A DNA stretch of 64,000 nucleotides from Collybia mongolica (lineage: Eukaryota > Basidiomycota > Agaricomycetes > Agaricales > Clitocybaceae), in contig JAAXNY010000005.1 in NCBI GenBank assembly GCA_013420905.1, positions 3,658,001-3,722,000 on the forward strand. Direction: 5' to 3'. A program made the translations under genes and the position numbers. Of the stretch, positions 21,756-33,600 are shown piece by piece; position 1 is the stretch's first letter; each line of letters begins with the position of its first letter. The notes below the pieces were generated by a model. The model was not told the DNA's origin and ran no database searches. It worked only from the letters and a program-made list of their open reading frames with translations.

Positions 21756-23705
21756 CTACTCCTCCTCGCTGTCAGGCACGGACGCAGAAGATCTTGACGA
21801 CGAAGAACTGTCATCAACCTCTACTTCTTCTTCCAAGGGCGGCCAAGGGAGATTCTGGAAGTCCGCGTAGAAGAGGAGGGCGCTCTCCGTGGCTGGCGTA
21901 GTCAGCAAGAGGTTTTGAAGGCCCTCCAGGCCTTCCTCCTCATACAACCTACCAATGGTGCCAACTATGCGCGCCAACAAGGAGTCGCGCATTTCAAGCG
22001 CGCGGTTAGCGGCCTGAATGACCTCCGCGGCAAGGGTGTCCGCGTCGCCGAGCTGAGCATAGGCTTCAGCAACTGCTAGTAGAATAAGTAAAATCAGTAG
22101 TAAACAAAAAGACGGAAAGAAGATGGCTTACTAGAAATGCCCGCACCAAGCATGGGCCCCAGATCCTCACGGAGCCTAGCGCGCTTCTGGGGAGTGAGGC
22201 TGAAGCTGCACTTCCCCTTCTTGGCGGTGGCGCATTCCACGCACGGTTTACCCCAATTGTTGAAGGTGCACTCAATGTCGCCGCGGGTGGCGCACATCGT
22301 GCAAGGATAGCCCACCTAGTAAAAATGATCAGTAACAAGAAATAAAGTAGTAATAAACATACGGAAGAGCGCCGCGGCGCAAGGTCAGCCAGCAGGGAGG
22401 TAATGGGGGACTGTAGCGGCGTCAGCTCCCGGTTGGGAACCAGCGCGTGCTTGCGGCGTGTCGCCTGTGCCCTATCCCTAGAGCGAGTGGTCTTACGCGA
22501 CCGACGAGGAGAAGGGGCCGCGGGAGGCAACAACTCCGCGAACCCCTCTTGAGCCAACTGGCGGGTGATCTCATCATCGAAGAGCCGAAGTTCAGGGACT
22601 TCAACCTTCACCAGCGGCTGCCCAGAGGACTAAGGAGATAAAGATGAGTAAAAGTAAATGACTTCAAGAGAGAAAAGAGACATACCGGGCCTGCTTCCGA
22701 GGGACGCGGCGCGGAAGCACTGCCAGTCCCCTGGGCGCGCGACATGTCGGACTAGAATTTTGAAATCAAGTCAGCAATAATGTGAAACTCGTAAAGTAAA
22801 GGATATACCTGGGGAACCGCACGGCCTTTGCCCTTGGACCCAGCTGTACGCTTCCGCTTGAGGGGCTATTAAAATAAGTCAACTACCGAAGAAAAGTAAT
22901 AAAAAGCAGTAATAAACAAACCGCGGGTACCAAGACCGGGGAGCGCGCCGGCAAGGGCGCGGCGGACCAACTGTCCCGGTACTGATGGTAACGGCGCGGT
23001 GCGCCAACCATGCGAGGAGGGACGAGGAAAGTATCCTGAAAGATACTTTCACCATTGTCGCGCTCGAAGCGCGACCCCACCTGGTCCAGGACTTGCTCCA
23101 CAGTGGGAGCCTGGCCCTAAAGTAAAAGGTAGTCAGCTTGACAAGGGCAGGCAGAGTAAAGAAGTAAACAAGTCACTTACCAGAAGAATGGAATTGTGGC
23201 CCAGGTCAGTCGATATGACCGTGCGCCAGGAAGACCACGAAGCCTCGCGCGCGTCGACTGGGATGCGCATCACTTGAAGGTGAAGCGCGCGCAGGAGGAG
23301 AATAGCCGGATATGGCAGCGAAAAACGCGCGCCACGGACCACGCCAGTGATGGCATCCTGAGACCAGTAAATAAGTAAAAGGTTTTAATAAGTAAAAGAT
23401 GGGCGTACGATGAGCATGGAGCAGTGATCGACGAAGTCAATCAACTCGTCGAGGTCAAGGGGGCCCTGATGGTCCATACGGGGCGCGAGTTCCTCGGCCA
23501 TAATAATCCACCCTTGCTCCATGGCGACAAAGACATCGCCCTCGGCATCTTCAAGGAGGTCGGAAAATGAGGGGACCGGCTGGTCCACATAGACCATAGT
23601 GGGGGAACGGCCCTCAGTCGGTAGAATCGCGGCAGAGAGCAAGAGAGACAGCGCGGAAGGCGAGCGCAGAGCACGAGCCATGGCGGAAGTAGAAGTGGAA
23701 GACAT
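21756..23705 (-). CDS. E2 antisense gene A: spliced gene with zinc-cluster-like Cys6 motif
   Basis: Eight minus-strand exons: 23705-23409, 23357-23181, 23116-22922, 22865-22809, 22751-22686, 22629-22363, 22315-22132, 22075-21756. They total 520 codons, with introns of 47-64 bases, all GT...AG and frame-preserving. The first exon starts MSSTSTSAMARALRS and continues into a domain reading VPSFSDLLEDAEGDVFVAM. Exon 4 is basic (PLKRKRTAGSKGKGRAVPQ). Exon 6 has an Arg/Ser/Lys block (RRSRKTTRSRDRAQATRRK). Exon 7 carries PCTMCATRGDIECTF followed by KPCVECATAKKGKC, that is C-x2-C-x7-C-x8-C-x2-C-x7-C, close to a fungal Zn2Cys6 cluster. The C-terminus is acidic and Ser-rich. A DNA-binding regulator is my inference; no family match was tested. 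Confidence 0.82.
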
Positions 23706-24155
23706 TTCTGTTTGAAAAGGTTGGAGCGTTTGAGCGATGCAGATAGCAAAGAGATTTAGAAATGGGCTATAAAGTCCAAATTGTCTAAAACTTAGCAAGG
23801 ACGCGAGCTTTTTAAAACGCACAACCCTGCATTGCGAAGCTCTAAAGAACAAACAGGAGTACCGATCTCTTGCTGAAGTGTCAGAAACATAACGAGAAAA
23901 ATGTCCAGATGACTGAAATATCTGTAAAGCGATGTCCAAATGTCAAGTACTCTCTCAGGAGACGTATATAACTGTCACGATCCTGATGGGAAGTAAACCT
24001 CTGGGCTCGATCCCAACATCGCGCGCCTACCTGTCTAAAAGCGGAACCGTTGTAACATTGTACTGAAAGATTAGACGCGTGCAGACCCGAAGTATTGGAC
24101 CAACCTGCCGGCAAAGAGAGACTGAGGACAGTCTACATTTGTGGTATGGGGGAGA
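23706..24155. promoter_or_regulatory. E2 region upstream of antisense gene A, ending in the polypurine tract
   Basis: 450 bases between the gene A start and the 3' LTR. It must contain the gene A promoter, unless the 3' LTR drives antisense transcription. The run GGTATGGGGGAGA at about 24143-24155 is the sense-strand polypurine tract. Confidence 0.5.
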
Positions 24156-25371
24156 TGATAGGGCCCGAAATTGTTTGCACTTATAAAGTCAACAAGTAAG
24201 GCTATTAGTGTCATTTCTAATAACCAAGTAAGCAGTAATAAAGGATTAGAGTCGAGCTCCGAGACGGCTAATCAGAGTGAACTAGTCTAATGGATAATAC
24301 ACTATCAGTACAGAGGACTATGAGTACGGTCTATTATTAGTCCTATTCACCATGCCCGGTTACAACCTCGGTGTCTTAGTTCATAAGTAACCGTTGTAGT
24401 ATGATATCATTAGTCCGGGGATCATCATTAATAGGAGAAGTAATTGTAAATTCGGGACTTGCACAACCCGATCCTAGTCAGGGGTACTTGGTGTTAACTA
24501 CCGGAAGTGACGGGACACCGTGAATAGCAACCAGGACAATCAGGAGGAGTAAACGACAGTGCCGCGCTGTTTTAAATAACAGAGCGCGCGGTCGGGACTT
24601 GATAAGAGTTTAGCCAGCTCTTTCAATATTTGATAAGTAACCAGTAAACGACATAATTGGCACGCATGGCGCGCGCGCCAAGTTGTAGTAGACGCGTCAG
24701 TATTGAATACAGATTCTTGGCGCGCGGGAGCGCGGTTCCGTGTAAAATTTACAATTCCATATGATATTTAGTTTGTACATTATAAATAGACTGTAGATGA
24801 GTAGCGCTAAGGCAAGGAATCTTGCCCCCACTTCGCGCGACTATAGAGTATACAAATCACATTTGTTAAAACACTATTGCGTGCCCGAATTAAGGATCAG
24901 ATTGCTTCAACGTGTCTTGATTGGAATTGATTGGAGAACCACAGAATTAAAGAAACTTAGTTCACTTGGAACTTAGTACCGTATTGTCCGTTGGAATTAC
25001 TAGGCACTTGGCCTTAGTGCACTTGGCACTGTATTGTTTGATAAGTCGCTTGGACTTATAGATCCGCTTGGGATCACTAATAATTGAACGTACACTTGGT
25101 ACTCAGTCTATTGGATCGAGAGATATTATAAATATACCTAGCAGGTTTTTGAACCTGTGTTGAAGCTTTTGTCTAAATCGAACCCGTCGAGAGATCATTG
25201 GAAAGGGCTTTGGCTAGTACTATTCAAAGCTTAGTGCTTCTAAGCACTTGAACCCGAACTCAAAACAGGCGATTCCTACTGTTCGTGTGTTGATTGTTAG
25301 GTTTGGTGTGTGTGTGAGAGAGATTACATTTCATAGCATCAGCGCACTTATAGCCCAGGAGCCCCCTTACA
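24156..25371 (+). repeat. E2 3' LTR
   Basis: Copy of 11149-12364 offset by 13007 bases, with about two mismatches. TATA box copy at 24781-24788. Followed by GCGC (25372-25375), the duplication of 11145-11148. Confidence 0.95.
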
Positions 25372-26405
25372 GCGCAGATCCTTAGGGAGGGTCACCGCCA
25401 ACATTTTTGATGATTTTTTCATACTTGCTTAACCACCACACCCAAATACAAAAGGAGGAAGGGGTCTGGCCCCCGATCAGCTACTGTCCCTGCACAGAGC
25501 ACACCTCTTGGGGAGAATGCCAGTTTATTGTCCAATGGTGGGATTTGGCAGCCTCATTTTGGAGGGGAGTCATCGCTTTGGGAGAGCGGTGTGGAACAGG
25601 GGGGCAAGTAATAGGGGGACTCAGGAGAGGGGGAGCAGGTTTGAGGTATGGGTCGTTCATTTAGATTGGACATTTATCTTTGACACTGGGGGGGGAGTGG
25701 AATAGGGTACCAACGTGAAGGGAGGGGACCATGCCCCAACAAGCAAAGGCAAACCTTTAAGGCATTGGGAGGTTCAGACATGGTACAGTACAATACCGTT
25801 GGACTGCAGGTATCCTCAGTCTAGACCCGCAATATGACCTGGAGAGCAACTTAGTGTACAGCTCCACCCTGATGGCCCATTACAGATTACTTAGTGGTAA
25901 TAGGTGTTTATGCCCACATGTAACTGGGTCAAACCCACATGTGCTTAGGCCCCATTCAGCAACCGGGGTTGGGTAGGTTTGGGTAGGTTTGGGTACGGTT
26001 CGGCTAGCAAAACCTGGCTTAAGGGTTCTAACCTGGCGTTTCAGGTTATGCAAATTGTCACGCTCTGGCCCGGGTTAGATTAGCGATCTTATTAACATCC
26101 GATAAGTACCCACAGCTTCAGAACTCTTATGTCTACCTATCCTTGATCGCCAACATCATTATGTGCAGTTTACGCCTTTCCTAAGTTCATGGCTTTCTCC
26201 GAGTAAAAGTTGTGTGCGGCCTGAACGTGGAGTATGCATGTAGTTACGACATGATCAGACAAATCTTTTGTCTCCCGACCTTTAAAACCTGGTCAAATTT
26301 TGCGACAGTCCTCAAGCTCCAGGGCCTACAATTTTCTCTGGTTCGAAACCACAGTCATTACTCCCTCTCTAATTCATACCTATCTTAGTTCTACCACCTG
26401 CTAAA

Positions 26406-27452
26406 ATGTCAAAACCTCGTGCTTCCTGGAATACCGATTGCGACACTATCCTCCTTGATTTATTGTTCGAGAAGCGCCAGGCCGGTTTCCAGACTAGCAA
26501 CGGAAATTGGCACAAGTCAGCGTGGACGGTTGCTGAAACGCGACTTTCTGGGAGTGAAGTTCACGGTGGTGGTGGTCCAAAGACTGCAGACAGCTGCAAA
26601 GGCCGCTGGGACACGGTATGGTAACCATTGCTGCCAATAGAACAATTGATCTGAAGATATTCCTTAGCTCAAGAAACTGTATAAAGAGGTCAAGATCGTT
26701 CGAGGCGAGTCAGGTTTTGGCTGGGATGAAGAGAAGAAACTGGCGACAGCTGAGGAAAGCGTCTGGGACAGGCTTCTCGAGGTACGTGATCTATCATTGA
26801 TTTTTAGCATAATGTTACTCACAGTTTACAGGCCCATCCGCAGTACAAGAAATGGATGACACATCCTTTCCCTCTCTTTGACGAAATGGCTGACCTAATG
26901 GAAGGCACTTATGCCACAGGCAAGGGAGTTGTTCGTCCAGGTCGTGATCGTACACCCAGTGTGGCTGGTTCCGATTATGATCCCAGCTCTGGTAATGAGT
27001 CAGAAATCCCCATTGACCCTGCTATTCAGACTCCTGCACCCACACCCACACCTACTAGCACTCCTGCCAATCCATCTATTGCAACCACAACCTTGACTTC
27101 TGGTAAACGCCAAGCAGCCGACACCCTTGAATCCACCTCTGGAAAGCGTGCTCGACACGGCCACAAGAAGTCCGGAAGCCAGGCTATCGAAGACATGGCA
27201 TCATCAATTGATCGGCTTGCGTCTGCCTTTGCTGCAGATACCGCTGTGCCTTCCCCTGCACGAAAGCGTGCTGCTATTCATAAGATCGAGGATGATGGCG
27301 ATCTCTCTGATGATGAGCAAATGCAGGTCTTCAAGATTATCCGCAAGGACACAGGGTTTGCAGACACTATCCTCGCCATCCGTAAGAAGAATGCGCGCAC
27401 TCGCTTCATCAAGAGCGAGCTTTACCCTCTTCTAGAGACTAGTGAACTCTAA
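26406..27452 (+). CDS. Harbinger Myb/SANT-like DNA-binding protein
   Basis: Three exons: 26406-26615, 26668-26781, 26832-27452. Both introns are GT...AG and keep frame. Exon 1 reads the Myb/SANT-like domain (SWNTDCDTILLDLLFEKRQ, WHKSAWTVAETRLSG, TADSCKGRWDT), exon 2 continues LKKLYKEVKIV and GFGWDEEKK, exon 3 AHPQYKKWMTHPFPLFDEM. The rest is a Pro/Thr/Ser linker and a basic segment. In PIF/Harbinger elements this partner protein binds transposon ends and helps import the transposase into the nucleus. About 314 codons, complete. Confidence 0.9.
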
Positions 27453-27556
27453 TACCACATCTGTCATGCTCATCCTACATGATCGTACTTCCTCAACTAG
27501 TTACTAAACTACATACTTTCATTACTATTCACCCTCATTATAATTCGCCCCTTTGT

Positions 27557-28956
27557 TCAGCTAAGTATATGCCTTTGATAGTCTACCCACATTGCCTTGG
27601 CAATATTATCCCTCATTAAACTAGCCCGATCTTTCTCAGCTTGCGATATATGAGTGCCGAGGTGTTCTGGATTAAGTTCTGCTTCAGAACGTGCTTCGGG
27701 GTTACTTTCCAGGTAATTGTGGGTAGTAGTTGCTTCATCAGTGGGATCATGAATGTGAATAAAATTGTGGAGTGCACCAAGTGCCAAGGGTATCTTTGCC
27801 TGTGTTCGAAGGGTGTATTCGGGTGCTGAAACCATCAATTTAAAACGACGCTTGCATACGCCGAATATACGCTCGATCACATTCCGAAGGGATGCATGAC
27901 GGAGGTTAAAAAGCTCCTGATAATTGGTTGGTCTAAGGATGCGTAAGGACAGAACATAGTACATGATTAAAAACCAATCACCTGAGATTTGCTTGTTCCC
28001 ATTCCTTCAGGTGATATCGGACACCTCTATATGGCACCAGGAGAGCATCACATAAAGGAAATCCAGCATCAGCAAGATAGTATTTTCCAGGAGGAACTGG
28101 AAAATCAGTCCGGCGTGCATTGTCAAATACACGACTGTCAGCTGCACTTCCCTCCCATCCACTGAGTAGATAACAAAAAAGAAGGCAGAACCTGCAGGCG
28201 GCAAGGAGATTGGTAGAAAGTCGGCCCTTCCTACTCCGATAACGAGCCATATCAGCTTCAGCCACAAAAGCATCCAGTAATGATCCATCAATTGCACCAA
28301 TGCAACTTTCAAAATACGGAAAGAACCTGTAGTCATTCATGATCTCTGGTGGGATCTGATCAGGGGGCGGCAATCGGACATAGGCACCATAAAATTCTTG
28401 TGAGCTGAGCATGTTGAGGATACGATGGAAAGCTCTAAAAATCACAATGGTCAAAGTGTTATCTCGTAGAATTAAATGTGGCTAGCAATATACTTAGAGA
28501 TTGTTCCACCAGCGCGTTGAAATTGTTCTTGCATCTCAGAATTACTTAATCCTGTCCGCGCAATCCGCAGGAATATTGCCAGTTGCTCTTCCATGGAAAC
28601 ATATCTTGTAGCCCGAAGTCCACACCGCCTTCGAAGCTCAATCAATAACCTCCGGAAAACAAACTTCTCCATTCCGATCTGCTGTCGAAATCGCTCACTA
28701 TGACCTGCCAGACACCCTCAGAGATACCATTAGATAATTTAATACAGGATATATTACCTTCGAGTAACTCCTCTACCCATCCCTGACCTGTGAGTCGAGA
28801 TGTATGCATTGGCTCTTTATCTAGGTAGCGAGAGGTATGGGCAGCTGCAGCTGCAGCTCCTCCAATTACAGCAATTATAGCAGAGGCCTTCCTATATCGC
28901 TCCCTGCGGAGCTGCTCAGAGGAAAGCTTTCGAGAGGAGGTTTTTGAGGCAACCAT
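27557..28956 (-). CDS. Harbinger DDE transposase (four exons)
   Basis: Exons 28956-28758, 28704-28494, 28434-27982, 27932-27557, with introns of 49-59 bases that keep frame. The N-terminal region reads VEELLEG then HSERFRQQIGMEKFVFRRL and the helix-turn-helix-like RIARTGLSNSEMQEQF. The nuclease domain has Asp in CIGAIDGSLL, Asp in YYLADAGFPL and Glu in NVIERIFGVCKRRF, the expected DDE triad of the PIF/Harbinger class. WEGSAADSRVFD is also typical. The gene converges on the SANT gene, about 105 bases apart. No stop or frameshift was found, so it is probably functional. Confidence 0.92.
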
Positions 28957-29037
28957 GATAGAGGCGCGATAACCAGCGATAAGCGGTTATCGTATGTTGA
29001 TCTTTGATCTCAATCTGTGACTAACTTGTGACAAACT

Positions 29038-29353
29038 TGTAAGGGTCATGGACAGACTCCCCTTACACGGACTCTCTTTACTTATCAATGGACTATTACT
29101 ACCTATTAACGGGCTTTTACTTACTTCACGGTCACTATTAGTTTACACTCCGTTTGTATCACATTCTTGTTGCTTCGACTACTTACGGACATTTACGGAC
29201 ACCTCCCGATTACCTCCGGCTATCTGATTGGGCTGTCCCGACGTGTACATTCCTCTTCGTCGAATCAACGCCAGTAATTGGCTTTTACTCGGAATCTCGT
29301 CCCTCTCTCCTCTTTCTCTCTCAAAGGTTCTGGGCTTTACCTTGCCCATTACA
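29038..29353 (+). repeat. E3 5' LTR
   Basis: 316 bases, paired with 35067-35382 at an offset of 6029. TG...CA ends and the AAACT duplication define it. Confidence 0.94.
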
Positions 29354-29529
29354 GTTTGATTCGACCACCAACTACTTTCAATTCAAAAAACTCCTCACAA
29401 ACTCCTACGAAAACTCGGTATCTTTTCATTTCTCTATTTTTACATTTTTATCCCCATCGCTCCCTTAACACTTCTCGCAACCCTTACTTCTTTGTTGATT
29501 CTTCCCATACCCCTTTCGGAATACTCACG

Positions 29530-30678
29530 ATGTCAGAGAATTGGGACAACACTTCGAACAACCCCCACTATGGTGCCGAGCACGTCCATGAGCCCCCTGT
29601 CGGCGATGTCACGATGGAGCAAGAACGTGCTCGCCTTTGGGAAGCCGTTGTAGCCCTCGGACGTTCGTCGAACGCCTTTATCGAGGGCCAGCGCCGCCAA
29701 TCTGAAGAGCAAGGGGCCATCATCAACGCGCTCATCGAGCGCATCAACAACCTCCCTCTTGGCGGTACTGCGGCGCCAGCACCAGCACCAGTGTCACAAC
29801 ATGCCCCGTCCTCCGGAGATGGAGGCCCCGTCCCTCGAGGGGGATTGAAATTCCGCGAACCTCGTTTGTTCGACGGAAAAGTAAGGTCCGTAAATCCCTT
29901 TCTTGACAAAATTGAGAGCGCCGTTTGGCTTCAGCGTGCCTCTCTCGTCACTGACTTCGACAAGGCACTTTACCTTGCCGGCTACCTCAAGGACGGCTCC
30001 CCTAAGTCCTGGTACTACGGACTCAAGAAGGATGAGTCCCGACGGTACCTCCTCAACAATTGGGAGGCGCTTCTCTCGGATTTCCGCGACCATTTCGGGG
30101 ATTCCGACATCCACAACACGGCACTGCACGACATGGACCTGCTCGTTCAGACGGGTTCATGTGCAGCGTTTGCGTCTCGCTTCCGCAAGTTGCTCCCCGA
30201 CCTCGACCTTACGGAGCGCTCGAAAATCGACTACTTCCGAAAACGGCTGAAGGACAACATCAAGGATGTCCTCGCCACTGTCCAGCAAAAGAACACCCCC
30301 ACCGATTTCGATGATTTCGTCGAAATGTGCATCGACATCGACAACAACCTCCACCGTTGACAACTCGAGACCCAGAAGAAGCCGCGTGCTTCTGGGTCAG
30401 CTACTAACAACACATCTAGTTACAGAAACTCCAACACTACCAGCAACACCACAGCACCTGTGTCGACACTCCCTCCTGGTGTTCCCATGGAGATCGACGC
30501 CACCAAAACCAAACCTCACGGTCCTTTGACCGACGAGGAGAAGGCCCGCCGTAAACGCGAAGGCTTATGCCTGTATTGCGGCCAAGGTAAGCACCTCCTC
30601 GAAAATTGTCCAAACATGTCCGTACGCGCAAAGAAGGCACTCGCCGCGCGCAAGGCTTCTCCTTCGGGAAAAGCCTAA
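29530..30678 (+). CDS. E3 gag, interrupted by one in-frame TGA at 30358
   Basis: ATG at 29530 (MSENWDNTSNN). The capsid part reads LKFREPRLFDGKVRSVNPFL, later LLNNWEALLSDFRDHFGD. At 30358-30360 a TGA follows LHR; the same frame then continues (QLETQKKPRASGS) to a zinc knuckle CLYCGQGKHLLENC (CX2CX4HX4C) and stops at 30676-30678. The local sequence (CGT TGA CAA) fits a CGA to TGA transition at a CpG. The last 73 bases overlap the pol frame. Confidence 0.9.
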
Positions 30679-33600
30679 CCGGTTGCTCCCTAGTCCCTGG
30701 GCATCCGGTAGACGAAGGGACACGTCCTTTGCCTTCTCCGGCACCGGTGACCCATGTCCGTCTCAGCGACGGCACCTATACCCCGGTTTACAAAGCTGCC
30801 CCGCAATTTTTATTTTCTACCGCGGGGCCTTCGCTATATTCTCCCTCTCATTTTTTCATTTCTATTCGTCTTTCATTTCCAAATCGGAAACCCATTAATA
30901 CGTATGCGCTCGTTGACTGCGGCGCTACTACCTCGTGCATCTCGGAGCGTTTTGCAACGAGGCACTCTTTATCCCGGCGTCTTTTAGATGTCCCGGTTCC
31001 CATAATGGCGGTTGATGACCGTCCAATAGCGTCGGGGCTGATCACCCATGACGTACTCACTAACATCTCAGTTGGGGCTCACTCCGAGCTTCGACCACTT
31101 GCCATCGTTTCCGTGGGGTACCCCGTCATTTTAGGTCTCGATTGGCTACGCCAACACAACCCCAAGATCGATTGGGCAGAGGCTAACCTCTTGCTTGATT
31201 GTTGCGGTCTCTCCCGCTCTAACCCGGTCACTGTCGTTGCTAGAGGCTTTGGTCTCAGGCCTCGAATTTCTCGACCCTCCCTCAACTCCACCACCTCCGT
31301 TGGTTTAGGCTTTGGTCTATCTGGCGCTACTTACACTGCCGCTAAAGCAGTTTCGGTTTCATCCGACTCCCCTTCTCCTCCCGGTGCATCTCCACCTCCG
31401 TCCGGCCCACAAGCTACGGATTCCACACCCAAATCACCACCTAACTCCTCCTACCTCTCCTCCTTTCTGCGTTGGGATGGCCTTGGTCGCTCCTCACCCC
31501 CTCTCACTCCTCCCTCCACTCCGAACATCCGGACTATCAGTCCTAAGAAGTTCTCCAAAGCCGCTCGTGTTTCTCCCGAGTCGGTTTGCCTCCTCCGTTT
31601 CTCTCCAGTTGGCTCTCCCGCCTATATTCGGGCAACTACCATATCACTCGCCGATGACTTGGATGAGAACACTCCCGCCGCTACCCCGTCCTCCACCCCC
31701 ATCACCGATCCCTATCATCCCAACTATAATGTCGCCAACTTTGTTCCACTCAAGTACATGCCATGGGCCGACACAGTCTTCGCCGCCTCCGAATTCGACA
31801 AACTCCCACCTCATCGTCCTTACGATGTTGAGATAGAGCTCGAGGAGGGAAAGACACCGCCCTTTGGTCCACTGTACAGACTTACTGCTCAGGAGCGTGA
31901 AGCGCTAGCAGAGCACATCAACACCAACCTTCGGCGTGGCCACATCCGTCGCTCGACCTCTTCGGCTGCGGCCCCAGTTCTCTTCATCAGAAAGAAGACA
32001 GGTAATCTTTGCCTTTGCGTTGATTTTCGTGGCCTCAATGCCATCACCAAAAAGAACCGCTATCCGGTTCCCCTCGTTAATGATCTCCTTGATCGTGTTG
32101 CAGGGTGCAAAGTATTCACTGTCATTGACCTTGTTTCTGCCTACAGCCATCTTCGGATCAAGGAAGGGGATGAGTGGAAGACAGCTTTCCGCACTCCTCT
32201 TGGTCTTTTCGAACATCTTGTCGTTCCGTACAGCCTTACAAATGCGCCAGCCGCATTTCAATCTTTCATTCAGGATGCCCTTCGAGACCTTCTCGATGTG
32301 GTTTGTGTTGTTTATCTTGACGATATTCTTATTTTCTCAAGGACCCAGGAAGAGCACGACAAACATGTCAAGCTTGTTTTGGATCGACTTCGTGACCATC
32401 ACCTCTGTGTCAATCCTGGCAAATGTGAATGGGACAAATCCGAGGTTGAGTATTTGGGCTACATCATTGGTGCTGACGGCATCAAGATGAACCCGAAGAA
32501 ACTTGATACTATTGTTTCCTGGCCTGAACCAACTTCGGTGAAGGACCTCCAATCTTTTCTTGGTTTTACCAATTTCTACCGTCGTTTTATTGATGGATAC
32601 TCTCGCATTACCGTTCCACTAACCAGTCTCACTAAAAAAGACACCCCTTTCCATTTTTCTAGTGAAGCTCGCAGTGCTTTCGAGCTTCTCAAACGGAAAT
32701 TCACATCATTTCCTGTTCTCCGCCATTTCAACCCTCACCAACCTTGTACCCTCAGCACGGACGCATCCGACTTCGCCCTTTCCGGTGTTCTCCAACAACC
32801 CGATGAGAATGGTGACCTTCATCCGGTTGCCTTCTACTCCCGGAAATTCTCACCTGCCGAAATCAACTACGATGTGCATGATAAAGAGCTTCTTGGTATC
32901 GTCGACTCCTTTCGCGATATGAGAGCTTGGTTACTTGGTTCGCCATTTCCTATTTCTGTTATTTCTGATCACAAAAACCTCGAATACTTTATGTCTTCTC
33001 AAATCCTCAACCGCCGTCAGGCGCGTTGGGCGATGTTTCTTTCGGACTTTGATTTTAAACTCACCTGGGGTCCGGGAAAACTTAACGTTGCAGATGGCCC
33101 ATCCCGTCGCCCGGACTTTGCCCCTAAAAAGGGGGATGATACCCTGTTGGGTCAAAACAGGATCATACTGACCTCCAAACACACTGAACGACTCTCTCCC
33201 AACCAGAATTCGTCAGACTACTTCCCAACAATTCCCATTCCTTCACTCAACGCCATCACAACTCTCGCGATCGACAATTCGGTACTCCTGGAGCGCTTCA
33301 AAACCGCTTTTCACGAGGATCCCGAATGGCGAGAGGCTCTCGTGTGTGGTAACTCGGAATTCTCAGCCGAGGGTGGACTGGTGTTCCACAAAGGCAAACT
33401 TTTCGTTCCTAAACCATTACGTGCTGATGTTTTGCATACCCGTCACGACGCAATCCTCACAGGTCATCCCGGACGTACCCGAACAATGGGTATTGTTTCG
33501 CGCGATTATTCGTGGCCCGGCATGCATACCTTCATTCGACGTTATGTCGAAGCATGCGACACTTGCCCACGTATCAAAAATGCCCGCCACAAACCTTATG

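Larger units (their letters stand above)
11149..25371 (+). mobile_element. E2: 14.2 kb Ty3/gypsy retrotransposon with two antisense genes
   Basis: 1216-base LTRs (11149-12364, 24156-25371) begin TGATAGGGCCCG and end CCCCCTTACA. I saw about two differences between them. A 4-base duplication GCGC flanks the element (11145-11148, 25372-25375). Sense ORFs: gag, protease and pol in three different frames. On the minus strand, between pol and the 3' LTR, lie two spliced genes (23705-21756 and 21061-19684). The purine run GGTATGGGGGAGA ends at the 3' LTR and fits a polypurine tract. The element is two to three times the size of a standard gypsy element, and the extra length is the antisense gene block and the long LTRs. 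Confidence 0.93.

Noticed and set aside
29154..29468. ORF in the E3 5' LTR repeated at 35183-35467
   Set aside because: The duplication is the LTR pair itself; the ORFs are chance frames in repeated non-coding DNA.
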